A DNA stretch of 64,000 nucleotides. Source: JADLHS01 sp044225555. Lineage in GTDB: Bacteria > Verrucomicrobiota > Verrucomicrobiia > Limisphaerales > JADLHS01. Positions 1 through 10,219 of the stretch are shown in pieces (the stretch's first letter is position 1; each line of letters starts with the position of its first letter). The position numbers and the translations under genes were made by a program. The notes beneath the pieces were generated by a model. The model saw nothing but the letters and a program-made list of their open reading frames with translations, did not search any database and was not told the origin of the DNA. The stretch is from contig JBGAIM010000010.1 of NCBI GenBank assembly GCA_044225555.1, forward strand, positions 62,001-126,000. The letters are read 5' to 3'.

Positions 1-1018
1 GTGCAATCGTTCGATACATGCGCCGCTGGGCGAGCCCCTTGCGCTCGCGTTCCGTCGAGTCCTGCACCAACTCGAACGCCCGGAAGCTCTCGAAACTTTC
101 CCCGGGCGCGATCACCTGATCCGGTCCGAGCGGCGGACGACACTCCAACAGGCAGGGCGTGTTGCGCTCGTAATTCACCTGCGACTTGTATTCCGGATCG
201 GTGACCCAGTGAACGCCTTTGTTGCCGCCTTTGCTGCCCATGCCGCCAAACGCGTAGTCGGTCTCGACGTAGAGGTTGGGCCATTCCCAGCGTGGATTGT
301 TGTCCACGTACGACTCGTACTCCACCGCCGCAAGGATTTCGCTGATGAACGAGTTCAGACGAACCGGCTGGTCCGAACCGTTGCGCACGACGATCCATTT
401 GCTGAGCAAAGGAATTCCGTCGTAGAGCTCGTAATGAACCTCCACTGCGATGGCTTTGTTCGGTGCGGGTCCGTTCGTTGAGGCTTCAGCCGGCGGGGAA
501 AACTCCAGGGTCAGCGAAACGCCCGGTGGCGGCCATGGCAAATCCTGTGGCATCCACTCCGGATGCCGCTTCCACGGAAACCGCGCCTGCGTCCGGCCGG
601 TCTGGAATCCCGTAAATCGAAACGCGCGCGGATTGGCCTTGAGGTTGGCAGTCCAGTCGGCGGCGAGATAGTTGTGAACCGGTTGGCCGCGCAATCCGCC
701 GACCTCGTACTTCACACCATCCAAAGTCACACTGGCTTCAGGGCGTGCCGACCGGAGAAGCGATTCGCCAGTCATGAGATTGTCAAAAGCCACCGTCGCG
801 GCATCCGGTTCCAGGCGAATGACCCGACGCACCAATCCGTTCTCCAATACAATCTCCTTCACGTCTCGGCCCGTAGTGGCCTTCGCCAGAAAAGGGCGCG
901 GATCAATCAACCAGTCGCTGGCTGGCTGCGGTGCCGCAGGGAGAAACAGCGGTATTAAAACGACGGCGAAGAGGAGTGTCGTTCGTCTAAACCTTCTTGA
1001 AATGAGATTGTTTTTCAC
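1..1018 (-). CDS. Secreted protein with glycosidase-type beta-sandwich region, C-terminus cut by window edge
   Basis: Translated from a GTG at 1018-1016, the frame stays open to base 1, giving about 339 residues of a longer protein. The N-terminus has a basic stretch (KNNLISRRFRRT) followed by a hydrophobic core ending near PAAPQPAS, which reads as a signal peptide, so export is expected. The rest is beta-rich and resembles the non-catalytic sandwich domains that precede catalytic barrels in families such as GH36 (an ELYDGIPLLSKW stretch, then a VRNGSDQPVRLN stretch). That family link is weak and no catalytic residues are visible. The GTG overlaps the stop of the upstream GH2 gene (GTGA), so it is the last visible gene of the glycan operon. 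Function unknown. Confidence 0.7.
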   Translation of the reverse strand, partial: MKNNLISRRFRRTTLLFAVVLIPLFLPAAPQPASDWLIDPRPFLAKATTGRDVKEIVLENGLVRRVIRLEPDAATVAFDNLMTGESLLRSARPEASVTLDGVKYEVGGLRGQPVHNYLAADWTANLKANPRAFRFTGFQTGRTQARFPWKRHPEWMPQDLPWPPPGVSLTLEFSPPAEASTNGPAPNKAIAVEVHYELYDGIPLLSKWIVVRNGSDQPVRLNSFISEILAAVEYESYVDNNPRWEWPNLYVETDYAFGGMGSKGGNKGVHWVTDPEYKSQVNYERNTPCLLECRPPLGPDQVIAPGESFESFRAFELVQDSTERERKGLAQRRMYRTIA

Positions 1019-4000
1019 GGGATGATGTCAATTTCCGCAATCGCAGTGAAGGGTTGGTCGGTGAGCTCGCTCAACGCAGTGAAACGCAGATAGCGTGGTT
1101 TGCCCGGTTCTTTGAGGGTAACCAGCTGACGCGCCGCGCCGGTCGGGAAGCGTCCTTCCGCTGCGCTAACCCAATTCGTCCGGTCGTTGCTGATGGCGAT
1201 CACGTATTGCGCCACGCGACCATTGGGATTGTCCTGCCGCGGCAAATAGGAAATGCCACGCACGGTCGTCTCCTTCCCCAAGTCGATAACCAACTGGTGC
1301 GGTAACGGGTCGGTTTCCGGTTGCCAGCGCGTGTGCCAGAAAGTGGCGGGATCACCATCCAATGCGTTCTCCGCCGGATTCCCATTCATCACATCCTCGC
1401 TGTCCACCTGGATGACCTTGGCTCCCAAGCGTCCCAGGCCGGTGGGACTGCACCGACTTTGAATCCAAGCGAGCGGCAATCCAACTCGCGGTTGAAACGC
1501 CGCGCTTGCTAGATAGCGAAAGAGGCTGCGGCGAAATTGGTGTGCGGCGGGTCGCCGGCCCAGATCGCTGGTTAGGTCGTAACCGCAAACCAGCAACGAA
1601 CCTCCACCAACCCGTGCTTCAAAGACCTGCCCGAGCAAAGTGTTGTAGTGGAAATCCGGCACGGGCTGCACGATCGGGCGAAATCCTGCCGGCGCGCCTT
1701 CGAGTTCGAACGTGGTGGCTCCGGCACAGAGATCGCGCCACTGCCAGTCGCTGGCGCCTTCGTTCGGAAAGAGCTTGAATGCGGGATGCTTCGGATCACA
1801 CAACACTCCCAGCGAAGAAAACTTGTTGCCCCACCAGCCAGCTGACCAATAGACCGACTCCCAACCGGTCCGTGCGGTGTGCTTGTTCTTCAACCCATGC
1901 GCCAACAGCAGAACTTTCCCGCCGCTCTCCAGCCGCTGGAGTGCCTCATCATTCAGCGAGCGGGTCACGTAAACGCCGGTTGGCTCGGGTTCGGCCACTT
2001 CGTCCGGATAAACCCAGATGTTCCATTGATTTTGCGCGTTCGCGAACTGAACTCGCAGGACCAACGCCGTCGGAGTTTGGAATTGCTTCAGCGAACAGTT
2101 GATCGCTCCCAACTCGGTCAATCCGCCCGCCGCAATCCCACTCGATTCAATCTCACCGCCACCCATGCGCTTTCCATCTGGCGTCAGCAACGCCCATCGC
2201 ACGAGCCCCGCCGACAGGTTGGTCGGTCCGAAGTGAGCCACCTGCACCTTTGCCGTGAAGGTTTCCGCGCTCGTCCACACGAATTTAGCGAAGCGCGCCA
2301 GGATCACCGTGGGTGCGTTCCACTCGCGCACTTCCGCCGCGGTCACGACACGTTTCGATTCGTGGAACGGATCAAGAATGCCTACGAGTGCCTCGCTCTG
2401 ACCGGTAAAGTCATTGAGCATCAGCAATTGGTAACCGGCGTAATCCGGTGTGCGCAGCATGGCTTCATGCTCGGCTTTATATTGCGTGAGTTGAAAGCGA
2501 GCCGACGCACGAACGAAATCGTGAAGCTGGCCCGCCAGCCCATTCGTGACCAGGGCGCGGCGGTAGCGTTCCAGGTTCAGCGGCAGCAGCGGGCCGGTGA
2601 ACTTCGGCAGCAGTGTTTCATAATCTGGAAACACCGGACGCTGGCCAGTTTCATGCGCGATGACCGGCACTGGGGATTTCTCGACGGCCTTGGTAAAATC
2701 CCAATCCGTGTTCGCCGGACCGATTCCCCGCGTGCTGACTCCCGTGCTGTGCGTGAACCAATAATCATCCGCCGGCACGTGACGTCGCGCGCCGCATCCG
2801 GTGTAAAGCCGCCGCGGGTCAAAGCTTTTGATCTCGTCCACCATCGCGTTGACCCGATCCCAGTCACTGCTCTGCTCGCCAAACTCGTTGCCGATCGCGC
2901 ACAGGAGGAATGATGGATGATTCCCATACGCCTCGGACATGCGCCGCAATTCGGTGCGCAGGAATTCCGTGACTTGCGGATCGCGCCCGATGCCCTTCGG
3001 CTTGGTGATGGTGCTCGTGCCCCAGTCATCCACCCAGGCCGGTGCTTCGGGCTGAAGATACAGCCCGAGCCGATCCGCCGCTTCGAACGCCGCCTCCGGC
3101 GGACACCAGGTGTGGAAGCGCACGTGGTTAAAACCGTAGTCTTTGACGATGCCGAGCACGCGTTCCCATTCCGCGACCGTCATCGGCGGATGACCCGTGC
3201 GGGGATAGACCGCGCAATCCAGCGTGCCTCGCAAAAAAATCCGTCGCCCGTTTACGTGGATTTCTTTCCCCACCCGCTCCACCTGGCGAAAGCCGAACTT
3301 GATGTCAGCTTCGTCGCGCTTGCCGTCCGAATTCGTCAACGCAGCGTGCAGCCGATAACGCGCCGTATGGAATTCATCCCAAGATTGTGCGGGAGTCGTA
3401 AACGCCAGTGTTGTCTCATTGGTGGTTATTCCGGGCGGACACGAAAAGTTCAGTTGCGCCTCGCTTAGCGTTGAGTCACCCGACTCTGGCAACAAACGAT
3501 ATTGCACGCCGACCGAAGCCGTCGTTGCGCCCGCATTGGTGGTGACCATCACGATCCGCACCGAACGGCGGTCTCCTGCGGGGTAGGCAGCCAGCGAGCG
3601 GATGGATGTTGTCGGCACCGCAGTCAATGTAAGGTTGCCGATCAATCCGTTCCAACGCGTTTGGGTTTCCGGCCCGTAAGCATGCGTGACGGTGGAGAGA
3701 TTGTAGATCATCCGGTTGTCCACACGGATGGTGAGCCGATGCCTTCCGGGTGCCAGAGCGCCGAGCTCATGCCGATGCACAGCTACCAAGCTGTCACAGG
3801 CCGAGGCAAATTTACCGTCCACCCACACCTCGGTCTTCCAGATCGCGCGCTCCAAAGTCAACATCACCTGCATTCCTCGCCACGCTTCCGGAACGACCAC
3901 CTCGCGTTCGTACCATGCCGGTCCAACGAAAAGATGTCGCCGCACGAGATAACCATGTTCATCCGCGCGCGCCGGTTCGGCGATTCCCGGAAAACGGGTG

Positions 4001-4290
4001 GTCACGGGGAATGGCGCGGCATGCCGCATGGTGTTTGTGTCCAACGCGAATCCAAATCCGGCGCGATCGGTGGTGTTCGGCAAATCAATCCGGTCGGGCG
4101 TGTTCAGCGTCGTGCGCGGCCAGTCGGCCTGCAACCCCACATCGTCGGCATCAAGTCGCAATCGCCACTCGCCGGCGAGATTCAATGACTCGCGCGCCCT
4201 GACGAAGTTACAGGCCGCCATCAGAATCGAGCAACCAAGCGCCGCCCCGAATCGCCGTTGCCATAGTTTCAGATGGCCAACACAAATCAT
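1015..4290 (-). CDS. Secreted GH2-family glycosidase with C-terminal F5/8 type C (discoidin) domain
   Basis: About 1091 residues. I start at ATG 4290 rather than an earlier in-frame ATG because it opens a good signal peptide (hydrophobic AALGCSILMAACNF) and forms an ATGA overlap with the upstream gene. Domain order: jelly-roll sugar-binding domain (about 40-225), immunoglobulin-like domain (about 230-340), TIM barrel (about 345-640), a long beta-rich linker, and a discoidin domain in the last 140 residues. GH2 catalytic glutamates are visible as Glu469 in AIGNE (acid/base) and, less canonically, Glu547 in IAHETGQ (nucleophile). Substrate could be a beta-galactoside or beta-glucuronide; the barrel is more divergent than that of its neighbour. 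Confidence 0.88.
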   Translation of the reverse strand: MICVGHLKLWQRRFGAALGCSILMAACNFVRARESLNLAGEWRLRLDADDVGLQADWPRTTLNTPDRIDLPNTTDRAGFGFALDTNTMRHAAPFPVTTRFPGIAEPARADEHGYLVRRHLFVGPAWYEREVVVPEAWRGMQVMLTLERAIWKTEVWVDGKFASACDSLVAVHRHELGALAPGRHRLTIRVDNRMIYNLSTVTHAYGPETQTRWNGLIGNLTLTAVPTTSIRSLAAYPAGDRRSVRIVMVTTNAGATTASVGVQYRLLPESGDSTLSEAQLNFSCPPGITTNETTLAFTTPAQSWDEFHTARYRLHAALTNSDGKRDEADIKFGFRQVERVGKEIHVNGRRIFLRGTLDCAVYPRTGHPPMTVAEWERVLGIVKDYGFNHVRFHTWCPPEAAFEAADRLGLYLQPEAPAWVDDWGTSTITKPKGIGRDPQVTEFLRTELRRMSEAYGNHPSFLLCAIGNEFGEQSSDWDRVNAMVDEIKSFDPRRLYTGCGARRHVPADDYWFTHSTGVSTRGIGPANTDWDFTKAVEKSPVPVIAHETGQRPVFPDYETLLPKFTGPLLPLNLERYRRALVTNGLAGQLHDFVRASARFQLTQYKAEHEAMLRTPDYAGYQLLMLNDFTGQSEALVGILDPFHESKRVVTAAEVREWNAPTVILARFAKFVWTSAETFTAKVQVAHFGPTNLSAGLVRWALLTPDGKRMGGGEIESSGIAAGGLTELGAINCSLKQFQTPTALVLRVQFANAQNQWNIWVYPDEVAEPEPTGVYVTRSLNDEALQRLESGGKVLLLAHGLKNKHTARTGWESVYWSAGWWGNKFSSLGVLCDPKHPAFKLFPNEGASDWQWRDLCAGATTFELEGAPAGFRPIVQPVPDFHYNTLLGQVFEARVGGGSLLVCGYDLTSDLGRRPAAHQFRRSLFRYLASAAFQPRVGLPLAWIQSRCSPTGLGRLGAKVIQVDSEDVMNGNPAENALDGDPATFWHTRWQPETDPLPHQLVIDLGKETTVRGISYLPRQDNPNGRVAQYVIAISNDRTNWVSAAEGRFPTGAARQLVTLKEPGKPRYLRFTALSELTDQPFTAIAEIDIIP

Positions 4291-7200
4291 GGAATGATCT
4301 CCAGTTCTGCCGCAGACGCAAAGTCCTGGCCGTTCACTTCGCTCAGCGCAACAAACCGGACGAAACGCGCCGAAGCCGGATGCTCCAGTTTGATCACTTG
4401 GCGCGTCGACGTGTTGGGAAAGCGTCCTTCCGCCACCGTGGTCCACTGTTCGCCGTCGTTGCTGACGGCGAAACGATATTGCGCCACTCTGCCATTCGCG
4501 CCGTCCTGGCGGGGGAGGTAAGCTAGCGCCTTGAAGGATTTCACGTCACCCAAATCGAGGTCAACCGTGTGCGGATGTTTGGTCAACGTCAGGCCGTATT
4601 CGGTGTGCCAATAGGTGTCCGGGTCGCCGTCAATCAAATGCTCCGCTTCGCCTTCGTCGCGTTGCTGGCTGCTCACATACTTGATGGTGCAACGCAATTG
4701 TTCCGTCTCCGCCGGGACTTCGAAGCGCGTCGGGATGGAAGCTATGAATCCCGCGCGCTCGGCCCACGCGACAATCTTCTGACCAGCGGTCGCCTTGAAC
4801 GGACTCGCGAAAACCTCGGTCGGACCGTCGTTGGTCTGATATTTGATCGTTGCATCAGGCGTGGCGGTGGAGAGTGCGAGTTGTTGCTTTTGCGGTATGA
4901 TGGCGACCGGCGCCACTTGCGCCACCGTCGTCCGCGCTTGCTCGGCGAGGTCCGACTTACCGTTGATCGGTCGGATGAGGAAGCCCAGATGGTAGGCGCG
5001 ATTGGACCGGGGAATGTCTCGCTCCAGCGGCCCTGGACCACATGACGCACCGCCGAGGCCGAGAACAGCGGCATCGAGGGTCACCACCGTTCGATGGGAT
5101 ACAGGCAGTTCAGGTGGATGGTTTGCCAGCAGCAGTTCATCCGCAGAATATGCCAGTGCCGCCGCGCTCAAGGGTTTTTCCAGACTGGCGAACAACAATC
5201 CTTCGCCGGTTGCATCTGTAACTGCGAACCAGCGCACGTCTTCGCGATTGGCCATGTCGTTGGGGCGTGCATAGGGCACGAACATTTCACGCACCGTCCG
5301 CGAGTAGAGCCCCACAAACGAACCCGACTTCCGGTCTGGATAATTCTCCTCCGGTCCGCGCCCGAAATAGGTGACATTCGCAAATCGCTCCGGAAGTTCT
5401 GTGCGCACGCCAATCTTGGGCAGCGCAATCACGGGCTTGCTCGGCACCAAAGCCGCCTGCATCGCCACTGAACCATCGGCGAAAACCGTCCACGCCACCT
5501 GCGACTGGATTTCAAGCGCGCGGTCATCGAGCGGCCCTTGTGTTTCCACGCGGGTGTGGTTGCCACCAAAATCCACACAGCGCTCGGCTTCGGTACCGCG
5601 CGCCATCACGGTGGCCGAGACGCGAACGCTGTCGCCCAACATTTCAAACTTGAAGTCCGTGGCGCGCTGCCGCAATTCGCGCAAGCCTTGCTCAAACCAC
5701 TTGCCCATCGTCCAGACATCGTTGTTCACCGGACACCGGAAGGCATTGAACTCCAGAGCGCGTTCGAGCATCGGCTGGCCGTGGTAACGCAACTGCGTCA
5801 GCGCCCCGGACTGTGAATCGAATTCGACCGCGAAATTATCCCCGGTCACGGTGAGGCCATTGGCAGACTTGTTGACTTGCAACGGACCGCCGGAGTTCGC
5901 CACTGCTGGCTTGTTCGGTTGCGGATTGGGAATGGCGACTTGATCCGCCGCCAGTTCGTAGCCTTGTTCCGCCCAGTCCTGCTTGTTTCGCAACCGGAAG
6001 CCAATCTTTAGGAAATATTCCGCTCCCGGTTTGAAATCCGGTTTTACGAACGGCACGGTCACGATCGCGTGCTGGCGCGGACCAACGGTGGGCACTGTTA
6101 GCGGACCGGATTGGATTGCGCGCCCGTCCTCCGAGAGTTCCCAGGTGACATCAAACTCGGACAGGTCCTTGAAGAAATGCTTGTTGAAGATTTCCACCTT
6201 GCCGTTGGCGATGTCGGCGGCCTTGACCGTGATGTCCTGATAAACGTGCTTCACTTCATAGTAACAGGGCTTGGGAGTGCGATCCGCGAACACAACGCCT
6301 TTGACGATGAACTGCCCATCGTTGGGCGCGTCGCCGAAGTCACCGCCATACGCGACGTAGCGCACTCCTTGAGAGTTGGTGCGATAAAGTCCCTGGTCGC
6401 ACCACTCCCAGATGGCCGCGCCGAGGATGCGATCCGAGGATTCAATCGCCTCCCAATAATCGGCGAGATTCCCCAGCGCATTGTTCATGATGTGCGCATA
6501 CTCCGAAATGTAGAACGGATACTTGATGCCACGGGAGCCGCGGGCGGCGCGCCAGACCCAGCCGACATCGGGGTATTGGTTGCTGCCCAGGTCCACGATG
6601 TCGTTGTTGCGCTCATACTGCGTCGGGCGCGAAGTGTCCCGAGCTTTCAGCGCTTTTTCAGCAGCGACGAAGTTTTGTCCCGGACCGGCCTCGTTGCCCA
6701 ACGACCACACCACGACGCACGGATGATTCTTGTCGCGCTCAACCATGGACATCACGCGGTCCACGTGCGCCGCTTCCCATTCCTTCGGGTGCGACAACGA
6801 GTCCTTCCCGTAGTAGTAGCCGTGGGACTCGATGTTCGCCTCGTCCAGGATGTAGATGCCTTGTTTGTTGCAGAGGTAATACCAATAGGGGTCGTTGGGA
6901 TAATGCGAGGTGCGGACGTGATTCACGTTCGCCTGCTTGAGCCGCAACAGATCGAGGTCCATCTGGGCGCGGCTCACGGCATGGCCCACGTCGGGAAAGT
7001 TCTCATGCCGATTGACGCCTTTGAATTTCACCGGCCGGCCGTTGACGAGATAAACTCCGTCCTTGATCTCCACCTTGCGGAAACCGACTTGCGCGGAAAC
7101 AAATTCCCGAGACTGGCGGTCTGCCGACTGCAACTCGAGCACCAGCGTGTAGAGGTTGGGTGTCTCGGCGCTCCATTTCGCGGGAGATCGCACGGCCAAC

Positions 7201-8153
7201 AGATTGGTGAAGAAGCCGCCGCTCACTGGTGTCTCCTGGGAAATGATCGTCCGTCCGGTGGCGTCAAAGAGTGTCGCTTTCATCCGGACTGCTCCAGCTT
7301 CCGGACCGGCGACGGCGCCGGTGATTTTCAACGTGCCGTCGCGATACGCCGCGTCGAGATCAGGCAACGCAAAGAAGTCGCGGATGTAAGTCTTAGGTCG
7401 CGCCTGAAGCGACACGCTGCGGAAAATGCCCGAGAGCCGCCACATGTCCTGGCATTCGAGATACGATCCATCCGAGAAGCGATAAACCTCCACGGCGACC
7501 ATGTTTTTGCCCGGTTGCAGATAGCGCGTGATGTTGAAGGCGGCGGGAGTGCGCGAGTCCTTGGAGAAACCGACGTAGTGTCCGTTGATCCAGAGATAAA
7601 AGAACGAATCCACGCCATCGAAGTTGAGGAACACCTCGCGCCCGGTCCAGTCCGCCGGCAGTTCAAAATCGCGACGGTAGGAGCCGACCGGATTGCGATT
7701 CGTGAACGCCGTGTAATTCGGCGGCGGTTCACCCATCACGCGCGGCCAGTCGGGCTTGAAGAGATAGCGTTGGTTGGAATAGACCGGCACATCGTAGCCC
7801 TGACTTTGCCATGACGAGGGAACGGGAATTTCGGCCCAGCCCGAAACATCGAAGGTCGGCTGGAAGAAATCCTTGGGTCGTTCGTCCGGTTGTTTGACCC
7901 AGTGAAACTCCCATTGGCCATCCAGCGACCGCCAATACTTGGAATACTCCGGCAAGATCTTTTGCGCCGAGGCCGCGTCGCCAAACGACGCGAACGTCGC
8001 TCGCGCGGTTTCCTTGTTGAGCGAGAGGTTCTGTTCCTGTTCCCATTCGTGCCCGGTGGGGGCGGTGGTCGCCTGCGCCCAGGCTGTTGACGTTGGATTG
8101 ATCAACCAACCGGCCAATGCCAGCCACGCAGCCAAACCTACAAGTGTCTTCAT
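4287..8153 (-). CDS. Secreted LacZ-type GH2 beta-galactosidase with C-terminal F5/8 type C domain
   Basis: About 1288 residues from ATG 8153, chosen because it begins a clear signal peptide (MKTLVGLAAWLALAGW... cleavage near AWAQA); the upstream extension is not signal-like. It hydrolyses terminal beta-galactosyl linkages by family homology and should act outside the cytoplasm. LacZ landmarks: NRHENFPDVG, the acid/base Glu488 in WSLGNEAG, the nucleophile Glu551 in ISEYAHIMNN, then IWEWCDQGL. A Bgal_small_N-like domain (about 760-1030) follows, then an FN3-like segment and a discoidin domain (last ~140 residues) whose final residues closely match those of the next GH2 gene. Its stop overlaps the next start (ATGA). 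Confidence 0.93.
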   Translation of the reverse strand: MKTLVGLAAWLALAGWLINPTSTAWAQATTAPTGHEWEQEQNLSLNKETARATFASFGDAASAQKILPEYSKYWRSLDGQWEFHWVKQPDERPKDFFQPTFDVSGWAEIPVPSSWQSQGYDVPVYSNQRYLFKPDWPRVMGEPPPNYTAFTNRNPVGSYRRDFELPADWTGREVFLNFDGVDSFFYLWINGHYVGFSKDSRTPAAFNITRYLQPGKNMVAVEVYRFSDGSYLECQDMWRLSGIFRSVSLQARPKTYIRDFFALPDLDAAYRDGTLKITGAVAGPEAGAVRMKATLFDATGRTIISQETPVSGGFFTNLLAVRSPAKWSAETPNLYTLVLELQSADRQSREFVSAQVGFRKVEIKDGVYLVNGRPVKFKGVNRHENFPDVGHAVSRAQMDLDLLRLKQANVNHVRTSHYPNDPYWYYLCNKQGIYILDEANIESHGYYYGKDSLSHPKEWEAAHVDRVMSMVERDKNHPCVVVWSLGNEAGPGQNFVAAEKALKARDTSRPTQYERNNDIVDLGSNQYPDVGWVWRAARGSRGIKYPFYISEYAHIMNNALGNLADYWEAIESSDRILGAAIWEWCDQGLYRTNSQGVRYVAYGGDFGDAPNDGQFIVKGVVFADRTPKPCYYEVKHVYQDITVKAADIANGKVEIFNKHFFKDLSEFDVTWELSEDGRAIQSGPLTVPTVGPRQHAIVTVPFVKPDFKPGAEYFLKIGFRLRNKQDWAEQGYELAADQVAIPNPQPNKPAVANSGGPLQVNKSANGLTVTGDNFAVEFDSQSGALTQLRYHGQPMLERALEFNAFRCPVNNDVWTMGKWFEQGLRELRQRATDFKFEMLGDSVRVSATVMARGTEAERCVDFGGNHTRVETQGPLDDRALEIQSQVAWTVFADGSVAMQAALVPSKPVIALPKIGVRTELPERFANVTYFGRGPEENYPDRKSGSFVGLYSRTVREMFVPYARPNDMANREDVRWFAVTDATGEGLLFASLEKPLSAAALAYSADELLLANHPPELPVSHRTVVTLDAAVLGLGGASCGPGPLERDIPRSNRAYHLGFLIRPINGKSDLAEQARTTVAQVAPVAIIPQKQQLALSTATPDATIKYQTNDGPTEVFASPFKATAGQKIVAWAERAGFIASIPTRFEVPAETEQLRCTIKYVSSQQRDEGEAEHLIDGDPDTYWHTEYGLTLTKHPHTVDLDLGDVKSFKALAYLPRQDGANGRVAQYRFAVSNDGEQWTTVAEGRFPNTSTRQVIKLEHPASARFVRFVALSEVNGQDFASAAELEIIP

Positions 8154-8208
8154 AGAATGCCAATGCTTCCGATCCACCTCATCCGCCCGGACGTGTCCCT
8201 CTCCGGCG

Positions 8209-9132
8209 TCAATCCCGCGCACGACTCTGGAAGAACTCAATTGTGGCGGCCAGACCGTCGGTAAAATTGCTGGTGGGGACGAATCCCGCCGCGAGCAACT
8301 TGTCAATGGCCGCCCGCGAATGCTTCACATCGCCGGCACGCTCCGGCCCATGAGTGATGACCGATCGCGAGCCGGTGAGCTCGCAAATCTTCTGAGCCAG
8401 CTCCTTGATCGTGATCTTCTGGCCATAGGCCACATTGAACACGCCGGTGGTCGGCGACTGCGTGGCAAAGAACACATTCGCCGCCACGATGTCTTTTACA
8501 TAAATGAAATCCCGCGTCTGCTCGCCGTCACCGTGGACGGTGATCGGCTGATTCTTTACGGCGCGATCAATGAAGATCGGCACGGCGGCGGCGTATTGAC
8601 TCTTCGGATCTTGGCGCGGTCCAAAGACATTGAAGTAGCGGAGACAGGTCGTCTGGAGTCGCCCCTCGTCGGCGAACATCTTGCAGTAGAACTCGCCGTC
8701 CAACTTGGTGATCGCGTACGGACTCTTGGGCTCAGCAAGCATCGTCTCCACTTTGGGCGTGACTGGGTTGTCACCGTAGATCGCGGCCGAGCTGCTCAAC
8801 ACCAGCTTCTTCACGCCGGCCTTGGCCGCTTCCTCCAGCACGATGAGCGTGCCCGTCGTGTTGAGTTCATTGCACTCGATGGGCTTGGCCATGGACTCGG
8901 GCACGCTGATCATTGCTGCCAGATGAAAAACGTAATCTATGCCCTGTACCGCGCGGCGGACATCCTCGCGATCGAGGATGGATGCTTCGATAAACTCGTG
9001 CTGGAACGCTGCGAGGTTGTGTTTGTAACCAGAACGCAGATTGTCCAGCACGCGGACCTCCGCCCGGCCTTGGAAATGTTCGACAATATGGCTGCCGATG
9101 AAGCCGGCGCCGCCGGTGACTAGAACTTTCAT
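8209..9132 (-). CDS. galE: NAD-dependent sugar-nucleotide epimerase, GalE-like
   Basis: 307 residues, an extended short-chain dehydrogenase/reductase. The N-terminus carries the NAD-binding Rossmann glycine motif GGAGFIGSH, and the active site Tyr139-x3-Lys143 lies in SPYAITK, with SSSAAIYG supplying the catalytic Ser region. The family interconverts UDP-Glc/UDP-Gal or UDP-GlcNAc/UDP-GalNAc in the cytoplasm. Next to a hexosamine-kinase-like gene and a nucleotidyltransferase, it would close a Leloir-type cycle for galactose or GalNAc released by the operon's glycosidases. There is only one base between the upstream stop (9134) and this ATG. The exact substrate cannot be told from sequence. Confidence 0.85.
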   Translation of the reverse strand: MKVLVTGGAGFIGSHIVEHFQGRAEVRVLDNLRSGYKHNLAAFQHEFIEASILDREDVRRAVQGIDYVFHLAAMISVPESMAKPIECNELNTTGTLIVLEEAAKAGVKKLVLSSSAAIYGDNPVTPKVETMLAEPKSPYAITKLDGEFYCKMFADEGRLQTTCLRYFNVFGPRQDPKSQYAAAVPIFIDRAVKNQPITVHGDGEQTRDFIYVKDIVAANVFFATQSPTTGVFNVAYGQKITIKELAQKICELTGSRSVITHGPERAGDVKHSRAAIDKLLAAGFVPTSNFTDGLAATIEFFQSRARD

Positions 9133-9133
9133 G

Positions 9134-10219
9134 TCAGAGCGCCTCCACGAGTTTGTTCATCGCCGCTTCCTGTTTTGCGATGGATTCGACCAGTTTGAAC
9201 TGCGTGCGGCAGCGATCGAGGTTGTGGCCATCCCGACTCACCTTGAAGTAAACATCTCCTGCGAGGTAGTCCGTCAGGAAACGAATCCCGATCTCGAACG
9301 TGATGAGCTTTCCCGAGAACGGCAGCACCCGCTTCTCCGCCGGCGTGAGAAAATCCGACGCGGATTCCAGGTAGCCGCGTGCCAGTGCCTCGAACATCGG
9401 AAACTGCATCTGGACCTTGGAGAGATCACGTTCGTCCTCGCGCGCGGGACTCGTGGTGGTTCGCACCATGTCGCCGAAATCGTACAGCGCGAGCCCGGGC
9501 ATGACGGTATCCAGGTCAATCACGCACACGCCTTCACCGGTGGCATCGTCGAGCAGCACGTTGTTGAACTTGGTGTCGTTGTGCGTCACGCGCTCAGGGA
9601 GATTCGCGTCTAGCAATCCGCCGCAAATGGGTTTGTGGCGTAGCGCAAAATCAATCTCCGCCCGGGCGAGCTGGGCTCGATTGGCGGGATCGGTCTCAAT
9701 CGCCTTTTCCAACGCCGCGAACCTTTTCGGAGTGTGATGAAAATCCGGGATGGTGTCGTTCAGGCGCGGGGCGGGCAGATCCGCCAGCAGCTTTTGAAAG
9801 CGACCAAACGCCTTGGCGGCCGAGCGCGCCTGCGCAACGTTCTCCACCGCATCGTAGCCACGGGCTTGCTCGATAAAAATGTAGGCGCGCCAGTGATTTC
9901 CCTCCGCATCGCGATGATAGGCTTCGCCGGTTCGCGTGGAGATGAGCGTCAGCACACGCCGGCTGGCTTCGGCTTCGCCTGTGATTTTCCGGGCGAGATG
10001 TTCGGTGACGCGCCGGACATTTTCCATCAAGGCGACCGGCTGTTTGAACACGTTATGGTTTATGCGCTGGAACAAATAGCGGACGCGCGTGCCACCCTGG
10101 TTGTAAACGACGCAATAGGTGTCGTTGATGTGCCCACTGCCGTAGGGCTCGGCGCTCAGGAATTCCCCGGCAATGTAGAAGTGGCGCGCGACGGCGCGGA
10201 CGTCGTGCTTGGGTTTCAT
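9134..10219 (-). CDS. Aminoglycoside-phosphotransferase-fold sugar kinase, N-acetylhexosamine 1-kinase (NahK)-like
   Basis: 361 residues from ATG 10219. The frame extends upstream, but this start overlaps the previous stop (ATGA) and gives the usual family N-terminus. Visible motifs: the nucleotide loop region YGSGHINDTY, the catalytic loop HNDTKFNN (Asp215) and the metal-binding IDLDT (Asp235/Asp237). NahK-type enzymes make GlcNAc/GalNAc 1-phosphate from ATP in the lacto-N-biose/galacto-N-biose pathway. The operon context (symporter, nucleotidyltransferase, epimerase, beta-galactosidase) fits that role well. A related anomeric sugar kinase cannot be excluded. Located in the cytoplasm. Confidence 0.8.
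   Translation of the reverse strand: MKPKHDVRAVARHFYIAGEFLSAEPYGSGHINDTYCVVYNQGGTRVRYLFQRINHNVFKQPVALMENVRRVTEHLARKITGEAEASRRVLTLISTRTGEAYHRDAEGNHWRAYIFIEQARGYDAVENVAQARSAAKAFGRFQKLLADLPAPRLNDTIPDFHHTPKRFAALEKAIETDPANRAQLARAEIDFALRHKPICGGLLDANLPERVTHNDTKFNNVLLDDATGEGVCVIDLDTVMPGLALYDFGDMVRTTTSPAREDERDLSKVQMQFPMFEALARGYLESASDFLTPAEKRVLPFSGKLITFEIGIRFLTDYLAGDVYFKVSRDGHNLDRCRTQFKLVESIAKQEAAMNKLVEAL

Noticed and set aside
6111..7814. 567-residue open frame on the plus strand
   Set aside because: It lies fully antisense to the LacZ-type GH2 gene, which has clear catalytic motifs; the composition (Arg/Val/His-rich) is that of a shadow in GC-rich DNA.
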